From: Treponema sp.
Lineage (GTDB): Bacteria > Spirochaetota > Spirochaetia > Treponematales > Treponemataceae
Direction of reading: 5' to 3'
DNA length: 64,000 bases
Assembly: GCA_024402665.1 (NCBI GenBank)
Contig: JAKSTI010000003.1
Location: 1-64,000, forward strand
Shown here one piece after another: positions 52,392 through 60,150 of the stretch. How positions within the stretch are numbered: the stretch's first letter is position 1; every line of letters begins with the position of its first letter. Both the position numbers and the translations under genes were made by a program. A model generated the notes under the pieces. The model had not been told where the DNA came from. It worked only from the letters and a program-made list of their open reading frames with translations, and did no database searches.

Positions 52392-53348
52392 TTAATTACT
52401 TGCATCTTTTATAGAGTTGTAAAATTCCAGTAATTTTTCATCAGGTTCTGATAAAATATCAACAGTAAGATATTCATACCAACCAACTTTTGTATTTGAA
52501 CCTTCTTCTGGTTTTATTTCCTGATATTTTAACATTCCTGAAGGATAATATTCTCGCTTAAGAAATGATATATCCTTACCCTTTAAATTTGAGCCTTCAT
52601 AACATGATGAAATACACTGATTACCAGAAAATTCTTTTACATATTTATAATTGGAATAGGTAATTTCCTTTTGTATTATTCCTTTATCATATTCATTTGT
52701 TCCAATTAATTCTTCTTTGCTACCAGAATTTTTATAGCAATTATAAATTGTATTTTCGTTTTTATATTCCCATTCATACAAGTAATAATCTATCAAGGTG
52801 ATTTTTCCATCTTGAAAAATTATTTTTTGTTGATTTTCATCATCACTAATATTCAATTTTTCTATTATTAAAGAACCGCTTCCATCTTCTGTAAATGAAT
52901 ATTCTGTTTCTTTTATTTTATTTTGTTTTTCAGAATCCCACGCTTCTGGATATTCAATAATTTGAACTTTAAGTTTATTATCATCAAGAGAGTAGTTTCT
53001 TTCCTTTTTTGATCCCATAAACATATCATCAACAATATTAAAATAAATTTTTTTAGTTATCCTTCCATTCTTATCAAAAAAGAAATAATTATAGTCTACC
53101 CAAGTATAACAATCGCCATATCGAGTTTCTCCATTTTTTAACATTTCATAACTATTATTTACCCGTTTTACAATTTTTCCTTTTACCTCATCTAAATCTG
53201 GGAAACTTTCATTATAAAACAAAGGATTATTAATAATAAAATCATAATTATAATAATCTTGCGAAACATAATTTTCCATTATATTTTTATTACAACTAAG
53301 AAAACAAAAGGATAAGAACATTAAACTAATTAATAATATTTTTTTCAT
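52392..53348 (-). CDS. Large array lipoprotein of unknown function
   Basis: A lipoprotein signal (LLISLMFLSFCFLSCNKN, Cys near 19) leads a 300-residue mature domain. It contains repeated short beta units such as FFFDKNGRITKKIYF, FQDGKITLIDYYLY and FLKREYYPSGMLKYQEI, resembling the antitoxin-like or MORN/YD-type repeats found near polymorphic toxins. No family is certain. It follows the 189-residue membrane-anchored protein on the same strand, with about 90 bases between. A role as immunity protein or surface accessory is possible. Confidence 0.65.
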   Translation of the reverse strand: MKKILLISLMFLSFCFLSCNKNIMENYVSQDYYNYDFIINNPLFYNESFPDLDEVKGKIVKRVNNSYEMLKNGETRYGDCYTWVDYNYFFFDKNGRITKKIYFNIVDDMFMGSKKERNYSLDDNKLKVQIIEYPEAWDSEKQNKIKETEYSFTEDGSGSLIIEKLNISDDENQQKIIFQDGKITLIDYYLYEWEYKNENTIYNCYKNSGSKEELIGTNEYDKGIIQKEITYSNYKYVKEFSGNQCISSCYEGSNLKGKDISFLKREYYPSGMLKYQEIKPEEGSNTKVGWYEYLTVDILSEPDEKLLEFYNSIKDASN

Positions 53349-53438
53349 AAATCACCTCTTTAATAGATTGTAAATGTTTCAATTCTGGATATTCTATGAG
53401 TATTTGCCTGATTTTCATTATATCACTTATCTCTTTGC

Positions 53439-54008
53439 TTATTCAATTTTAAACTGTGGATGTAAAATTAAATACAACTTTGCAAAAACTTTATTCAGTG
53501 CAGAAGGTTTTTCACGCTGATTTTTTATCCCTAATTCATTTAAAAAAACTGTCTCAAATTCTTTACGAATATCATCTTCTTCTTTCGATGAACAAAGACG
53601 ATTAAATTTTTTAAAATTCATTGATTTATTTAAATTTCCAGTTTTGGAAGTACTTAATGGAAAATAAGATTCTAGATGAATACAAGGAATTTCTGAAGAT
53701 TTTAATATTTTAATTTTAACAATTTGTGATATATTTTCCAATTTTATTTCAATATACTGATATTCCAAAGTTCCGATTACTTCATTACCAGTTTTATATT
53801 CAGAAATTTTTTCTCCATACCAGAATTTTTCATTTCTCATATAAAAAGAATCTATTCTTTCAATTAATTGTATTTGTGACTCAACTTCAAATAAATAAAC
53901 TTCATCTTCAAAACACCAAGGTGCAGACGATTTTGACCCCAAAAAGAAAACAAAAAGAAAAATATAAAATAAAACAATAAAAATAACTATTTTTTTAATG
54001 ATGCGCAT
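53439..54008 (-). CDS. Membrane-anchored protein, candidate immunity partner
   Basis: ATG 54008 lies inside the restored 3' end of the upstream effector and gives MRIIKKIVIFIVLFYIFLFV, one N-terminal helix. The domain after it (about 165 residues) is probably periplasmic and matches nothing I know. The ATG at 54023 would only add five residues. The overlap with the effector reading frame suggests coupled translation of the pair, as elsewhere in the array. Confidence 0.68.
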   Translation of the reverse strand: MRIIKKIVIFIVLFYIFLFVFFLGSKSSAPWCFEDEVYLFEVESQIQLIERIDSFYMRNEKFWYGEKISEYKTGNEVIGTLEYQYIEIKLENISQIVKIKILKSSEIPCIHLESYFPLSTSKTGNLNKSMNFKKFNRLCSSKEEDDIRKEFETVFLNELGIKNQREKPSALNKVFAKLYLILHPQFKIE

Positions 54009-54406
54009 GATAACGTTCCTCAACTGTCATTGGTACCCCATAATTAGGCTGGTTTTCCGGCTTAAATGCCCAAATAACTGATTTTACAACTGACTAAACT
54101 GAATAAATTACTTCCATTCATTTTCTTATCTACTTCAGTTTCCTTATACTGCTGCATATTTGTATTTCTATACGTCTCATCAACACGCCCCCAACTTCCA
54201 GTTGTTGTCTTGTTTTCCGTATCACTTGGATTTCCACTTGGTCCTGTTGGTCCACTCGGTGTTGTCGTTGTTTGTGCAGGAGATGCTGAAGTTGCTCCAC
54301 TTGAACATGAAGTTGCTCCTCCATTTATCTTAAACAGCGCATCCCCAGTTATTTCTTCTGCGTAGTCTGAAAAATTGTAAATGCCTATGTCTTTGTAGTT
54401 TTTCAT
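53995..54406 (-). pseudogene. Effector with double-glycine leader, frameshifted near its C-terminus
   Basis: ATG 54406 gives MKNYKDIGIYNFSDYAEEIT, then GDALFKINGG and a low-complexity linker rich in Ser, Thr, Pro and Gly. The main frame stops at 54062 after SLVSCKISYLGI. In another frame the same DNA continues SVVKSVIWAFKPENQPNYG, VPMTVEERYHAHH and stops at 53995, overlapping the partner start by 14 bases. A single base change near 54100 would join them. I read it as a recent frameshift. The product of the first frame (115 residues) would still be exported. Confidence 0.65.
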
Positions 54407-54470
54407 AATGTAAACTTCCATCTCTAGTTTATAAGTTTCTAAATCTTACTTCTTAGTACTACATAATATC

Positions 54471-54854
54471 TTAATCACATTTTTTTCTTAAATCTTTTTT
54501 TATCCATACAAAAAAACACACTAGCATTAATAAAATAGGGAAAATAAAAAGATATCCAAAACCAGCCTCACCTGGGGTTCTAAACATACATCTGATATAA
54601 AATCCCATTTCCAAAAAAAGAATACAGGTAAAAAACAATTCGATTGAAATCAATAAAATTATGAAAATTTTTTTTTCTGAAAAGATAATGTATAAAGATA
54701 CCACAATAAAATAGGTAATTAAATATAAAAGAAATAAATTTTCTGTCATTAAAAAATCAAAATATAGAAGTGTATTTGTTGGAAAATAAATCAATGATAT
54801 CAATAATAATCTTAGGACAATGAAGAATTTTTGCCAGGTATTCTTTGAATTCAT
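54471..54854 (-). CDS. Four-helix membrane protein, RTPGEAGFGY family, copy 2
   Basis: The 127-residue membrane protein has four helices, RTPGEAGFGY before the last one, and a basic tail. It starts 10 bases after the stop of the EEITELLTHS-type leader protein. The paralogue at 48839 follows the shortened copy of the same leader protein, so protein and partner form a stable pair that has been duplicated. A function in protection or transport of that protein is inference. Confidence 0.7.
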   Translation of the reverse strand: MNSKNTWQKFFIVLRLLLISLIYFPTNTLLYFDFLMTENLFLLYLITYFIVVSLYIIFSEKKIFIILLISIELFFTCILFLEMGFYIRCMFRTPGEAGFGYLFIFPILLMLVCFFVWIKKDLRKKCD

Positions 54855-54864
54855 ATCTCTTCCC

Positions 54865-55266
54865 CTATTTTAAAACTATTGTATTGAAAAAAGCTGTATT
54901 ACAATTTTCTTTACCTATAATATCACATAAATGATCAATCATAAAATATGTAGTTCTTGAATCAATTGATTGTATAATATTTTTAGCAGTCATTTCGGGG
55001 TTAATTTTATTTGCAGAATATATCAATCTCATATCATAATCATTACTACCATCTTTAAAACTTTCATAACTCGAAACATCAGTTTCTGTATTCAATCCCC
55101 AAGCTCCTTTTGAAAAAGGTAATAGAACAGTTCCATTATAACTTAACGTTGATATTGAATTCGTTGACTTTTCTTCGATGATGAACAAACTGTGTGTTAA
55201 CAATTCAGTAATTTCTTCTGCGTAGTCACTAAAATCGTAAACACAAAAATCCTTGTAGTTATTCAT
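54865..55266 (-). CDS. Leader protein without double glycine, full-length form
   Basis: The 133-residue protein begins MNNYKDFCVYDFSDYAEEIT like the effectors but then continues ELLTHSLFIIEEKSTNSIST, so the GG processing site is absent. The remaining part includes KINPEMTAKNIIQSIDSRTT and is not recognised. The switch occurs exactly after EEIT, the same point as in the copy at 49237 and close to that of 51119. It may be an effector whose leader was exchanged, or a different class retained inside the cell. It is paired with the four-helix membrane protein downstream. Confidence 0.65.
   Translation of the reverse strand: MNNYKDFCVYDFSDYAEEITELLTHSLFIIEEKSTNSISTLSYNGTVLLPFSKGAWGLNTETDVSSYESFKDGSNDYDMRLIYSANKINPEMTAKNIIQSIDSRTTYFMIDHLCDIIGKENCNTAFFNTIVLK
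55085..55227 (-). repeat. Repeat C, copy 2 (143 bases)
   Basis: Matches 49265-49407 essentially exactly (offset 5,820 bases). Confidence 0.85.
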
Positions 55267-55287
55267 TTGATGATATCAGTACTTCTA

Positions 55288-55791
55288 TTATCGTAAATAC
55301 TGAAAAAATCTGTCTTCTGCAAAACGAATATAATCTTCGGAATCTTCTTCATTTAACATAACACCATCAAGTTTTTGTATAGCCAGATACAGATAGATAT
55401 CAGATGACAAATCATATATTAGATTTTTATGTTTTTGGCAATCATAAACTTTACCAATTTCACTTACTTGATATTCAAGTTTTTTTGCCTTAGTTTCAAT
55501 ATAGACTGCATAATACCCCTCTCGACATCGTGTTGATTTACAACCTAAATCAATTAATTCTGTACGTGATCTTGATATTTTATGCACAATATGTTCTGAA
55601 AAATCTTTATCATCGTTATCATAAATCAAAATTTGTCGATTCATATAGCCTGCTGGATAAAAACAAATACTAACTGATTCGACTTCTGGTATATGACGTA
55701 ATTTGGGGATAACCATATATACTAAAAATGATGTTAAGAATACAAAAATAACTGAGATTAAAATTACTTTTCTATTTATTTTATTTTTCAT
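55288..55791 (-). CDS. Membrane-anchored protein, candidate immunity partner of the 114-residue effector
   Basis: The 167-residue protein has one N-terminal helix (about 9-28, ILISVIFVFLTSFLVYMVIP) and a periplasmic-type domain with three cysteines and many acidic residues. No family is recognised. The ATG lies 11 bases inside the intact effector gene upstream (GATGAAAAATAA), a tight overlap that favours coupled synthesis of effector and protector. Confidence 0.72.
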   Translation of the reverse strand: MKNKINRKVILISVIFVFLTSFLVYMVIPKLRHIPEVESVSICFYPAGYMNRQILIYDNDDKDFSEHIVHKISRSRTELIDLGCKSTRCREGYYAVYIETKAKKLEYQVSEIGKVYDCQKHKNLIYDLSSDIYLYLAIQKLDGVMLNEEDSEDYIRFAEDRFFQYLR

Positions 55792-56125
55792 CTATAATTC
55801 CTTTACAGTAATCCATTAAATTATTTGACTGCCTATCAAACCATCCTGAGTTATTGAATTTTTTTGTTTCATATTTGCTTGTCTGCCATTTCCAACCCAC
55901 AACATCTACTTTACCTTCAAATGCCTCTTCCCATTTTTTTTCATTATCAAATGTTACAACAGTACCGTCATTCCTTGTAATTGTGTCACCAACCTGTGCA
56001 TTAGCAACGCCTTCATGTGAATTCTGTACTTCCGCTCCACCGTTAATCTTAAACAGTGCATCCCCAGTTATCTCTTCTGCGTAATCTGAAAAATCATAAT
56101 CACATAAATCTTTGTACTTTTTCAT
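55781..56125 (-). CDS. Small intact effector with double-glycine leader
   Basis: The 114-residue precursor starts MKKYKDLCDYDFSDYAEEIT followed by GDALFKINGG. Counting from the cleavage site, Ile is at -4, Leu at -7 and Ile at -12, the positions bound by C39 peptidases. The mature part has the first piece of the shared module (GDTITRNDGTVVTF) and then a unique domain, KKWEEAFEGKVDVVGWKWQT to the end, with three Trp and one Cys. At about 84 residues it has bacteriocin size. It overlaps its partner gene by 11 bases. Activity is unknown. Confidence 0.8.
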   Translation of the reverse strand: MKKYKDLCDYDFSDYAEEITGDALFKINGGAEVQNSHEGVANAQVGDTITRNDGTVVTFDNEKKWEEAFEGKVDVVGWKWQTSKYETKKFNNSGWFDRQSNNLMDYCKGIIDEK

Positions 56126-56139
56126 TCTCTCAGTATTTT

Positions 56140-56319
56140 TTAATCTCCATCGTAAAAGTATTTTTCATATATACAATAGAAAACTAACGTTAAGAATGCA
56201 CCTAATATATAAATTATTATTTCGTAAATATTTTTTCCGCTTATTTTTTCAATTAATAGCATAAAAATACAAATCAAAACACCAAATATTCCACTTGCGA
56301 TTCTTGGATGAAGTCTCAT
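56140..56319 (-). CDS. Two-helix membrane protein, MxxHPRxxSGIF family, copy 4
   Basis: The 59-residue frame from ATG 56319 encodes the same protein as the copy at 50054. It has two membrane helices and the acidic end YFYDGD. It lies directly upstream of the intact effector at 56125, 14 bases from that start codon, so it may be read together with it. The C-terminal 20 codons recur as a fragment at 57943. Confidence 0.65.
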   Translation of the reverse strand: MRLHPRIASGIFGVLICIFMLLIEKISGKNIYEIIIYILGAFLTLVFYCIYEKYFYDGD

Positions 56320-56343
56320 AAATAATTTCCTCTTCGTTTTTCG

Positions 56344-56419
56344 TTATTTGATAAATTTTATAATATGTGCTCCCCCATTTATCTTAATTAGTTTTACATA
56401 CATCCAAAGAAGTTCTTAA
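56344..56419 (-). pseudogene. Hybrid relic of lipoprotein tail and leader end, second copy
   Basis: Same as 50258-50333: a frame with ELLWMYV, then KLIKINGGAHIIKFIK and a stop. Duplicated as part of repeat B. Confidence 0.6.
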
Positions 56420-56434
56420 TGTATATTATTTTTT

Positions 56435-56623
56435 CTAATCCTCGTTTGAATCATCATACCACGAACCAAATATCTTACAAATAATCAATACCATTACAAA
56501 TGCTATAATGTAAAAAGGTACAGACCCAAAGAATTTTGTATTTAATTTATTATCTGCTATTAATACAATGAAAATATATAGAAATGCAAAAATACCTGAT
56601 GGAATTCTTGGATGAATTTTCAT
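56435..56623 (-). CDS. Two-helix membrane protein, MxxHPRxxSGIF family, copy 5
   Basis: The 62-residue protein MKIHPRIPSGIFAFLYIFIV has two helices and ends GSWYDDSNED. It is a diverged twin of the copy at 50349. A broken leader lies just upstream (56648-56701), so here too an effector gene has probably been lost while the membrane partner stays open. Confidence 0.68.
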   Translation of the reverse strand: MKIHPRIPSGIFAFLYIFIVLIADNKLNTKFFGSVPFYIIAFVMVLIICKIFGSWYDDSNED

Positions 56624-56647
56624 AATTTGATTCCTTTAAGTCTTCCT

Positions 56648-56701
56648 TTATTTGTCATAAGCACTAAAATCTTTATACTTGTTTATATATTTAGTAAACA
56701 T
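56648..56701 (-). pseudogene. Leader relic of 17 codons
   Basis: The frame reads MFTKYINKYKDFSAYDK and stops. NKYKDFxAYD matches the start of array leaders; everything after this point is gone. It starts 8 bases after the stop of the lipoprotein gene at 56709. Confidence 0.55.
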
Positions 56702-56708
56702 GTTTACT

Positions 56709-57236
56709 TCAAGTTCTTGTAATAAAATATTTCTTTTCATCTCTGATAAGTTTTTCTGAATATTTTACACCATCTATTTCATAAGTCATCATTAAATACT
56801 GTGATTTAGATTTTATTAATTCATTCCGCGAAAGTTCTTCTTCTGGAACTTTAAATGAATAAATCTTATAAAACAAATTATTCTTAGTATCCGATTCTGA
56901 TGATGTATATGCCCCTAAGTTTTTTTCTTTGCAAAAATAAATGGTATTTCCTCTGTCATCAGATAATTCCAACTGAGCCACTTTTATTTCTTGACAGTCA
57001 AATATTTCCTTATTTGATGAAAACTTCCTGATTATAATATCTACATTTACTACTGTCATTATTCTAGAATAATAAAAATCATCAGGAAATTCTTTGTTGT
57101 TATAATCACCAGTTAAAAATATATTATATTCTTCGCTCTCAAAATTTACCCATGAATCTGTTTTACAAGAAGATATAACTAAACATAATAGAAAACTTAT
57201 AAAAAATAAAGATAACTTTTTATTGATTCTTTTCAT
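56709..57236 (-). CDS. Array lipoprotein, candidate immunity partner of the frameshifted effector
   Basis: ATG 57236 gives MKRINKKLSLFFISFLLCLV and a lipobox ending VISSCKTD (Cys near 25); a frame extending to 57287 lacks support. The mature domain (about 150 residues) is beta-rich and ends VKYSEKLIRDEKKYFITRT. No family is recognised. The ATG lies inside the last codons of the effector's restored frame (17-base overlap), as expected for a coupled pair. Confidence 0.72.
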   Translation of the reverse strand: MKRINKKLSLFFISFLLCLVISSCKTDSWVNFESEEYNIFLTGDYNNKEFPDDFYYSRIMTVVNVDIIIRKFSSNKEIFDCQEIKVAQLELSDDRGNTIYFCKEKNLGAYTSSESDTKNNLFYKIYSFKVPEEELSRNELIKSKSQYLMMTYEIDGVKYSEKLIRDEKKYFITRT

Positions 57237-57928
57237 TTCTACATCCTGTAAAATAATATGGTAACATATCTGCAAAAAAATGACCAAGATCTTTTACTAT
57301 AACGTCACCAACCCCATCTGTTTCACTACCAGGATTACAATAGTTGTAAGTTCCCTTATATCGAGCATCTGTTACTAACTCATATGATCCATCTAAAGAA
57401 AGTTCTCGGTCTATCTGCTCCTAAGTATTTAATAATTTCACCATAGTCTTTAAAATTCTTAGTAATACCACTTTCACTTCCATAAGCAGTTATTCTAAGA
57501 CCTAAACTTGGGTCGGCTAATAAATCAGCAGCCTGTTGCATTGCTTTTGGGTCATCCAAATCTACAATGACTCTGGAAGGATTATGTGGGTCATACATTA
57601 AACTCTTCTTTTCCTCATTTGTGGTGTTTGTAGAATTTACTGTCTGATTTGAACCTCCAGAATAATTTTGAGTCCCTGTTGAAGTATCATTCTGATCAGG
57701 ATTTCCATATGTGCCTAGTTGTTGTTGTGCATAATCAATATCTGCTTGATTTAATGTTACAACAGTACCGTCATTCCTTGTAATTGTGTCACCAACCTGT
57801 GCATTAGCAACGCCTTCATGTGAATTCTCTACTTCTGCCCCACCATTTATCTTAAACAGTGCATCTCCAGTTATCTCTTCTGCGTAATCTGAAAAATCAT
57901 AATCACATAAATCTTTGTACTTTTTCAT
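57220..57928 (-). pseudogene. Effector with double-glycine leader and shared module, frameshifted in its C-terminal domain
   Basis: Intact leader (ending GDALFKINGG), shared module (GDTITRNDGTVVTLNQADID, YAQQQLGTYGN) and linker are followed by SRVIVDLDDPKAMQQAADLL and FKDYGEIIKYLG. The frame then ends at 57380 after TFFRWII. One base shifted, the domain goes on: EQIDRELSLDGSYELVTDAR, YKGTYNYCNPGSETDGVGD, HFFADMLPYYFTGC, and stops at 57220 within the partner lipoprotein start. A one-base loss near 57418 would explain this. A programmed shift or a read error is possible. The domain is not recognised. Confidence 0.75.
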
Positions 57929-57942
57929 TCTCTCAGTATTTT

Positions 57943-58005
57943 TTAATCTCCATCGTAAAAGTATTTTTCATATATACAATAGAAAACTAACGTTAGGAAT
58001 GCACC
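57943..58005 (-). pseudogene. 3' fragment of the two-helix MxxHPRxxSGIF gene fused to a membrane protein end
   Basis: This stretch matches the last 20 codons of the two-helix gene at 56140. The stop of the upstream 135-residue membrane protein lies inside it, so recombination joined the two and may have replaced that protein's original C-terminus. Confidence 0.65.
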
Positions 58006-58400
58006 TTTTTTGTTATAATTAAATTCTGAATTGTTAATGATATGACTGTGACAATAATCGCCATAATCAGAAAATAATGAGGAGAATATTTTACTGAACC
58101 TGCAAAATTGAAAAATGCTAGTAATAATAATATTACCATAATTATCTTATATAGACGCATCAGTTTTGTATTTTTAAGCAAGTACTTATAAACAAGAAAT
58201 ATTAACCAAAACTCCAATGATTGGCATATTGCAAAAATGGCACTCATCATAAGCACTCCATCTTTATTCTCTTCAAAAACATAATATAATACAGCTGAGA
58301 TTACATAAAATACAAAAGTTGCAATATAATTAATTACATATGGTCTATTAGTTGAAGTTCTTTTTTCTTCAGGAATATTGTTTGTTTGTTCTTTTTCCAT
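57993..58400 (-). CDS. Four-helix membrane protein of the array
   Basis: The 135-residue protein has an N-terminal cytoplasmic part (MEKEQTNNIPEEKRTSTNRP) and four helices. Its last half resembles the end of the 247-residue neighbour (ISLTIQNLIITKK against ISITIQNIYLRKY), so the two are probably paralogues, this one shorter. The start overlaps the neighbour by 32 bases. The last codons come from the fused fragment of a two-helix gene. It is one of two candidate protectors for the effector at 59119. Confidence 0.65.
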   Translation of the reverse strand: MEKEQTNNIPEEKRTSTNRPYVINYIATFVFYVISAVLYYVFEENKDGVLMMSAIFAICQSLEFWLIFLVYKYLLKNTKLMRLYKIIMVILLLLAFFNFAGSVKYSPHYFLIMAIIVTVISLTIQNLIITKKVHS

Positions 58401-59112
58401 TTTTGTATTTCCTTAAATATATATTTTGTATTGTTATTGAAATAATTATAAACAAGAATTCTACCCAATAGATTTTTTCCGAATATTCAAAAATATTATT
58501 ACGAAATAAAAATATAATTATTATTGATACACTAACAATCAATGTCTTTATTGTCTTTGAATACTTATATTCTCTATCAAAGAAAATATAATATGCACAA
58601 AGAGTCCAAAACAAAACCATTTCAATTCCTGCAAATAATAAAATTTTTGACAAAGAAATATATTGCGGCTCTGTTTTGCTAATTACAAGTAATGTAAGTA
58701 TTGCAAAAGTAGATGCACAAGCTAAAAAATTAAGAAAATAGTAGAAAAACTCTTCTCGTTTTGTTATTTCTTTAGTAGAAATCTGTTGTATATTCTCTTC
58801 TTTTTTTTCCCAGTTTGAGATGACCGAAACAAGTACAACTAATGGTATAATATCAATTATTGATCCAAATCTAGGAATCAATAACAAAGCAAAAATTAAT
58901 ACGCAAATTAATATATACTTACTAATAAGAAATCGGTTCTCTGAATATATATTTGAAAAAATTACTCCAAATAGACAAACCCCGAAATATGTAAACAAAG
59001 GGAAGAGAAACAATTCCACTTCGTCCAAAGATTCTTTTGTTTTAAAATTAATAACAGTATAGATGAGGATTATTGTTAATACTAATTGTAAACCGATGAA
59101 AAATTTTTTCAT
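58369..59112 (-). CDS. Polytopic membrane protein, candidate immunity partner
   Basis: The 247-residue protein has about seven hydrophobic segments and a charged middle loop (WEKKEENIQQISTKEITKRE). It starts 6 bases after the stop of the intact 343-residue effector. No family is recognised; the fold could be compared with CPBP or other small immunity membrane proteins, but no protease motif is visible. It pairs with the effector by position. Confidence 0.68.
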   Translation of the reverse strand: MKKFFIGLQLVLTIILIYTVINFKTKESLDEVELFLFPLFTYFGVCLFGVIFSNIYSENRFLISKYILICVLIFALLLIPRFGSIIDIIPLVVLVSVISNWEKKEENIQQISTKEITKREEFFYYFLNFLACASTFAILTLLVISKTEPQYISLSKILLFAGIEMVLFWTLCAYYIFFDREYKYSKTIKTLIVSVSIIIIFLFRNNIFEYSEKIYWVEFLFIIISITIQNIYLRKYKNGKRTNKQYS

Positions 59113-59118
59113 ATATAA

Positions 59119-60150
59119 TTAGTTTGGAGAATTATTCTCCACTGATACAGAAAGACTCTTCAGAAAAGGTAATGTAAAATTTATTGATTCTGATGTCTTT
59201 TCAAAACCGAACCCTATACTAGGGCCAAACTCACATCCAATAGCAATTCGTTTTTCATTAGTATTTATTCCTATTTTACCTCCCAATGAAACTAAATTTA
59301 ATGAAAATGCATACCCCAAATAATCTTCTGGCACATCTTTATTTACTATGTTAGTTGAGAGTAAAGAAAATGATAACTCAGCTATCGGACCTTTATTTAA
59401 TGTTTTTGACAAAAAGGAATATACTCCAGTTTCATTAATTATACCATATCTTGATTCCTCTGTATTACTAAATAATGTTTTTTCTGTTTTTAATTGATTA
59501 TGTTCTTTACTTGTCGAATTCCATTTTTTTGATAAATTTTTATTACTTTCAAAATATGTTGGATTAATACTTTCTGCATAATTTAAAACTTCTTTTTCAG
59601 TTTTTAAAACACTAATAACATTACCCTGTTTATCAGTTAAAGCTAAACCATCATATTTAATAGTCCCTGCAGCCCCATATTGACCTATTATAGAATAATA
59701 ATAAGCAAAATCTTCAAAATATAACATATCATCACAACTAATAGTCATTACATGAAGACCACCAATATCTTTTGCATTGTATCTTTTATCTGAATCCGGT
59801 TCATTTGGATTAAATGTCCAGTCATTCTTTTTTTGAATAACTGGTTCTTTTGTTTCACTAGTTGTCTGATTTGAACCTCCAGAATAATTTTGAGTCCCTG
59901 TTGAAGTATTATTTGTTTCTTGATTTCCATATGTCGCAAGCTGCTGCTGAGCCCAATCAATATCACCTTGGTTTAAGGTTACAACTGTACCGTCATTTCT
60001 TGTAATTGTGTCACCTGGTTTGGCTCCGGCAACTCCTTTATCAGAATTCTCTACTTCAGCTCCGCCGTTTATCTTAAATAACTCATCCCCAGTAATTTCT
60101 TCTGCGTAGTCGGAGAAATCATAAATGCCTGTGTCTTTGTGATTTTTCAT
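59119..60150 (-). CDS. Large intact effector 2 with double-glycine leader
   Basis: The 343-residue precursor begins MKNHKDTGIYDFSDYAEEIT and GDELFKINGG. Residues about 31-110 are the shared module and linker. About 110-200 is a middle domain shared with the effector at 60475 (NDWTFNPNEPDSDKRYNAKD, GLHVMTISCDD, IGQYGAAGTIKYDG). The last 140 residues are unique to it, ending with a glycine-rich section (LVSLGGKIGIN, GCEFGPSIGFGFEK). The start overlaps the zinc-ribbon gene stop (ATGA). Export by the C39 ABC transporter at 61610 is predicted. The activity of the tail is unknown; membrane insertion would fit its membrane-protein partners. Confidence 0.8.
   Translation of the reverse strand: MKNHKDTGIYDFSDYAEEITGDELFKINGGAEVENSDKGVAGAKPGDTITRNDGTVVTLNQGDIDWAQQQLATYGNQETNNTSTGTQNYSGGSNQTTSETKEPVIQKKNDWTFNPNEPDSDKRYNAKDIGGLHVMTISCDDMLYFEDFAYYYSIIGQYGAAGTIKYDGLALTDKQGNVISVLKTEKEVLNYAESINPTYFESNKNLSKKWNSTSKEHNQLKTEKTLFSNTEESRYGIINETGVYSFLSKTLNKGPIAELSFSLLSTNIVNKDVPEDYLGYAFSLNLVSLGGKIGINTNEKRIAIGCEFGPSIGFGFEKTSESINFTLPFLKSLSVSVENNSPN

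Larger units (their letters stand above)
56036..56636 (-). repeat. Repeat B, copy 2 (about 600 bases)
   Basis: Matches 49950-50550 (offset 6,086 bases). Confidence 0.88.
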
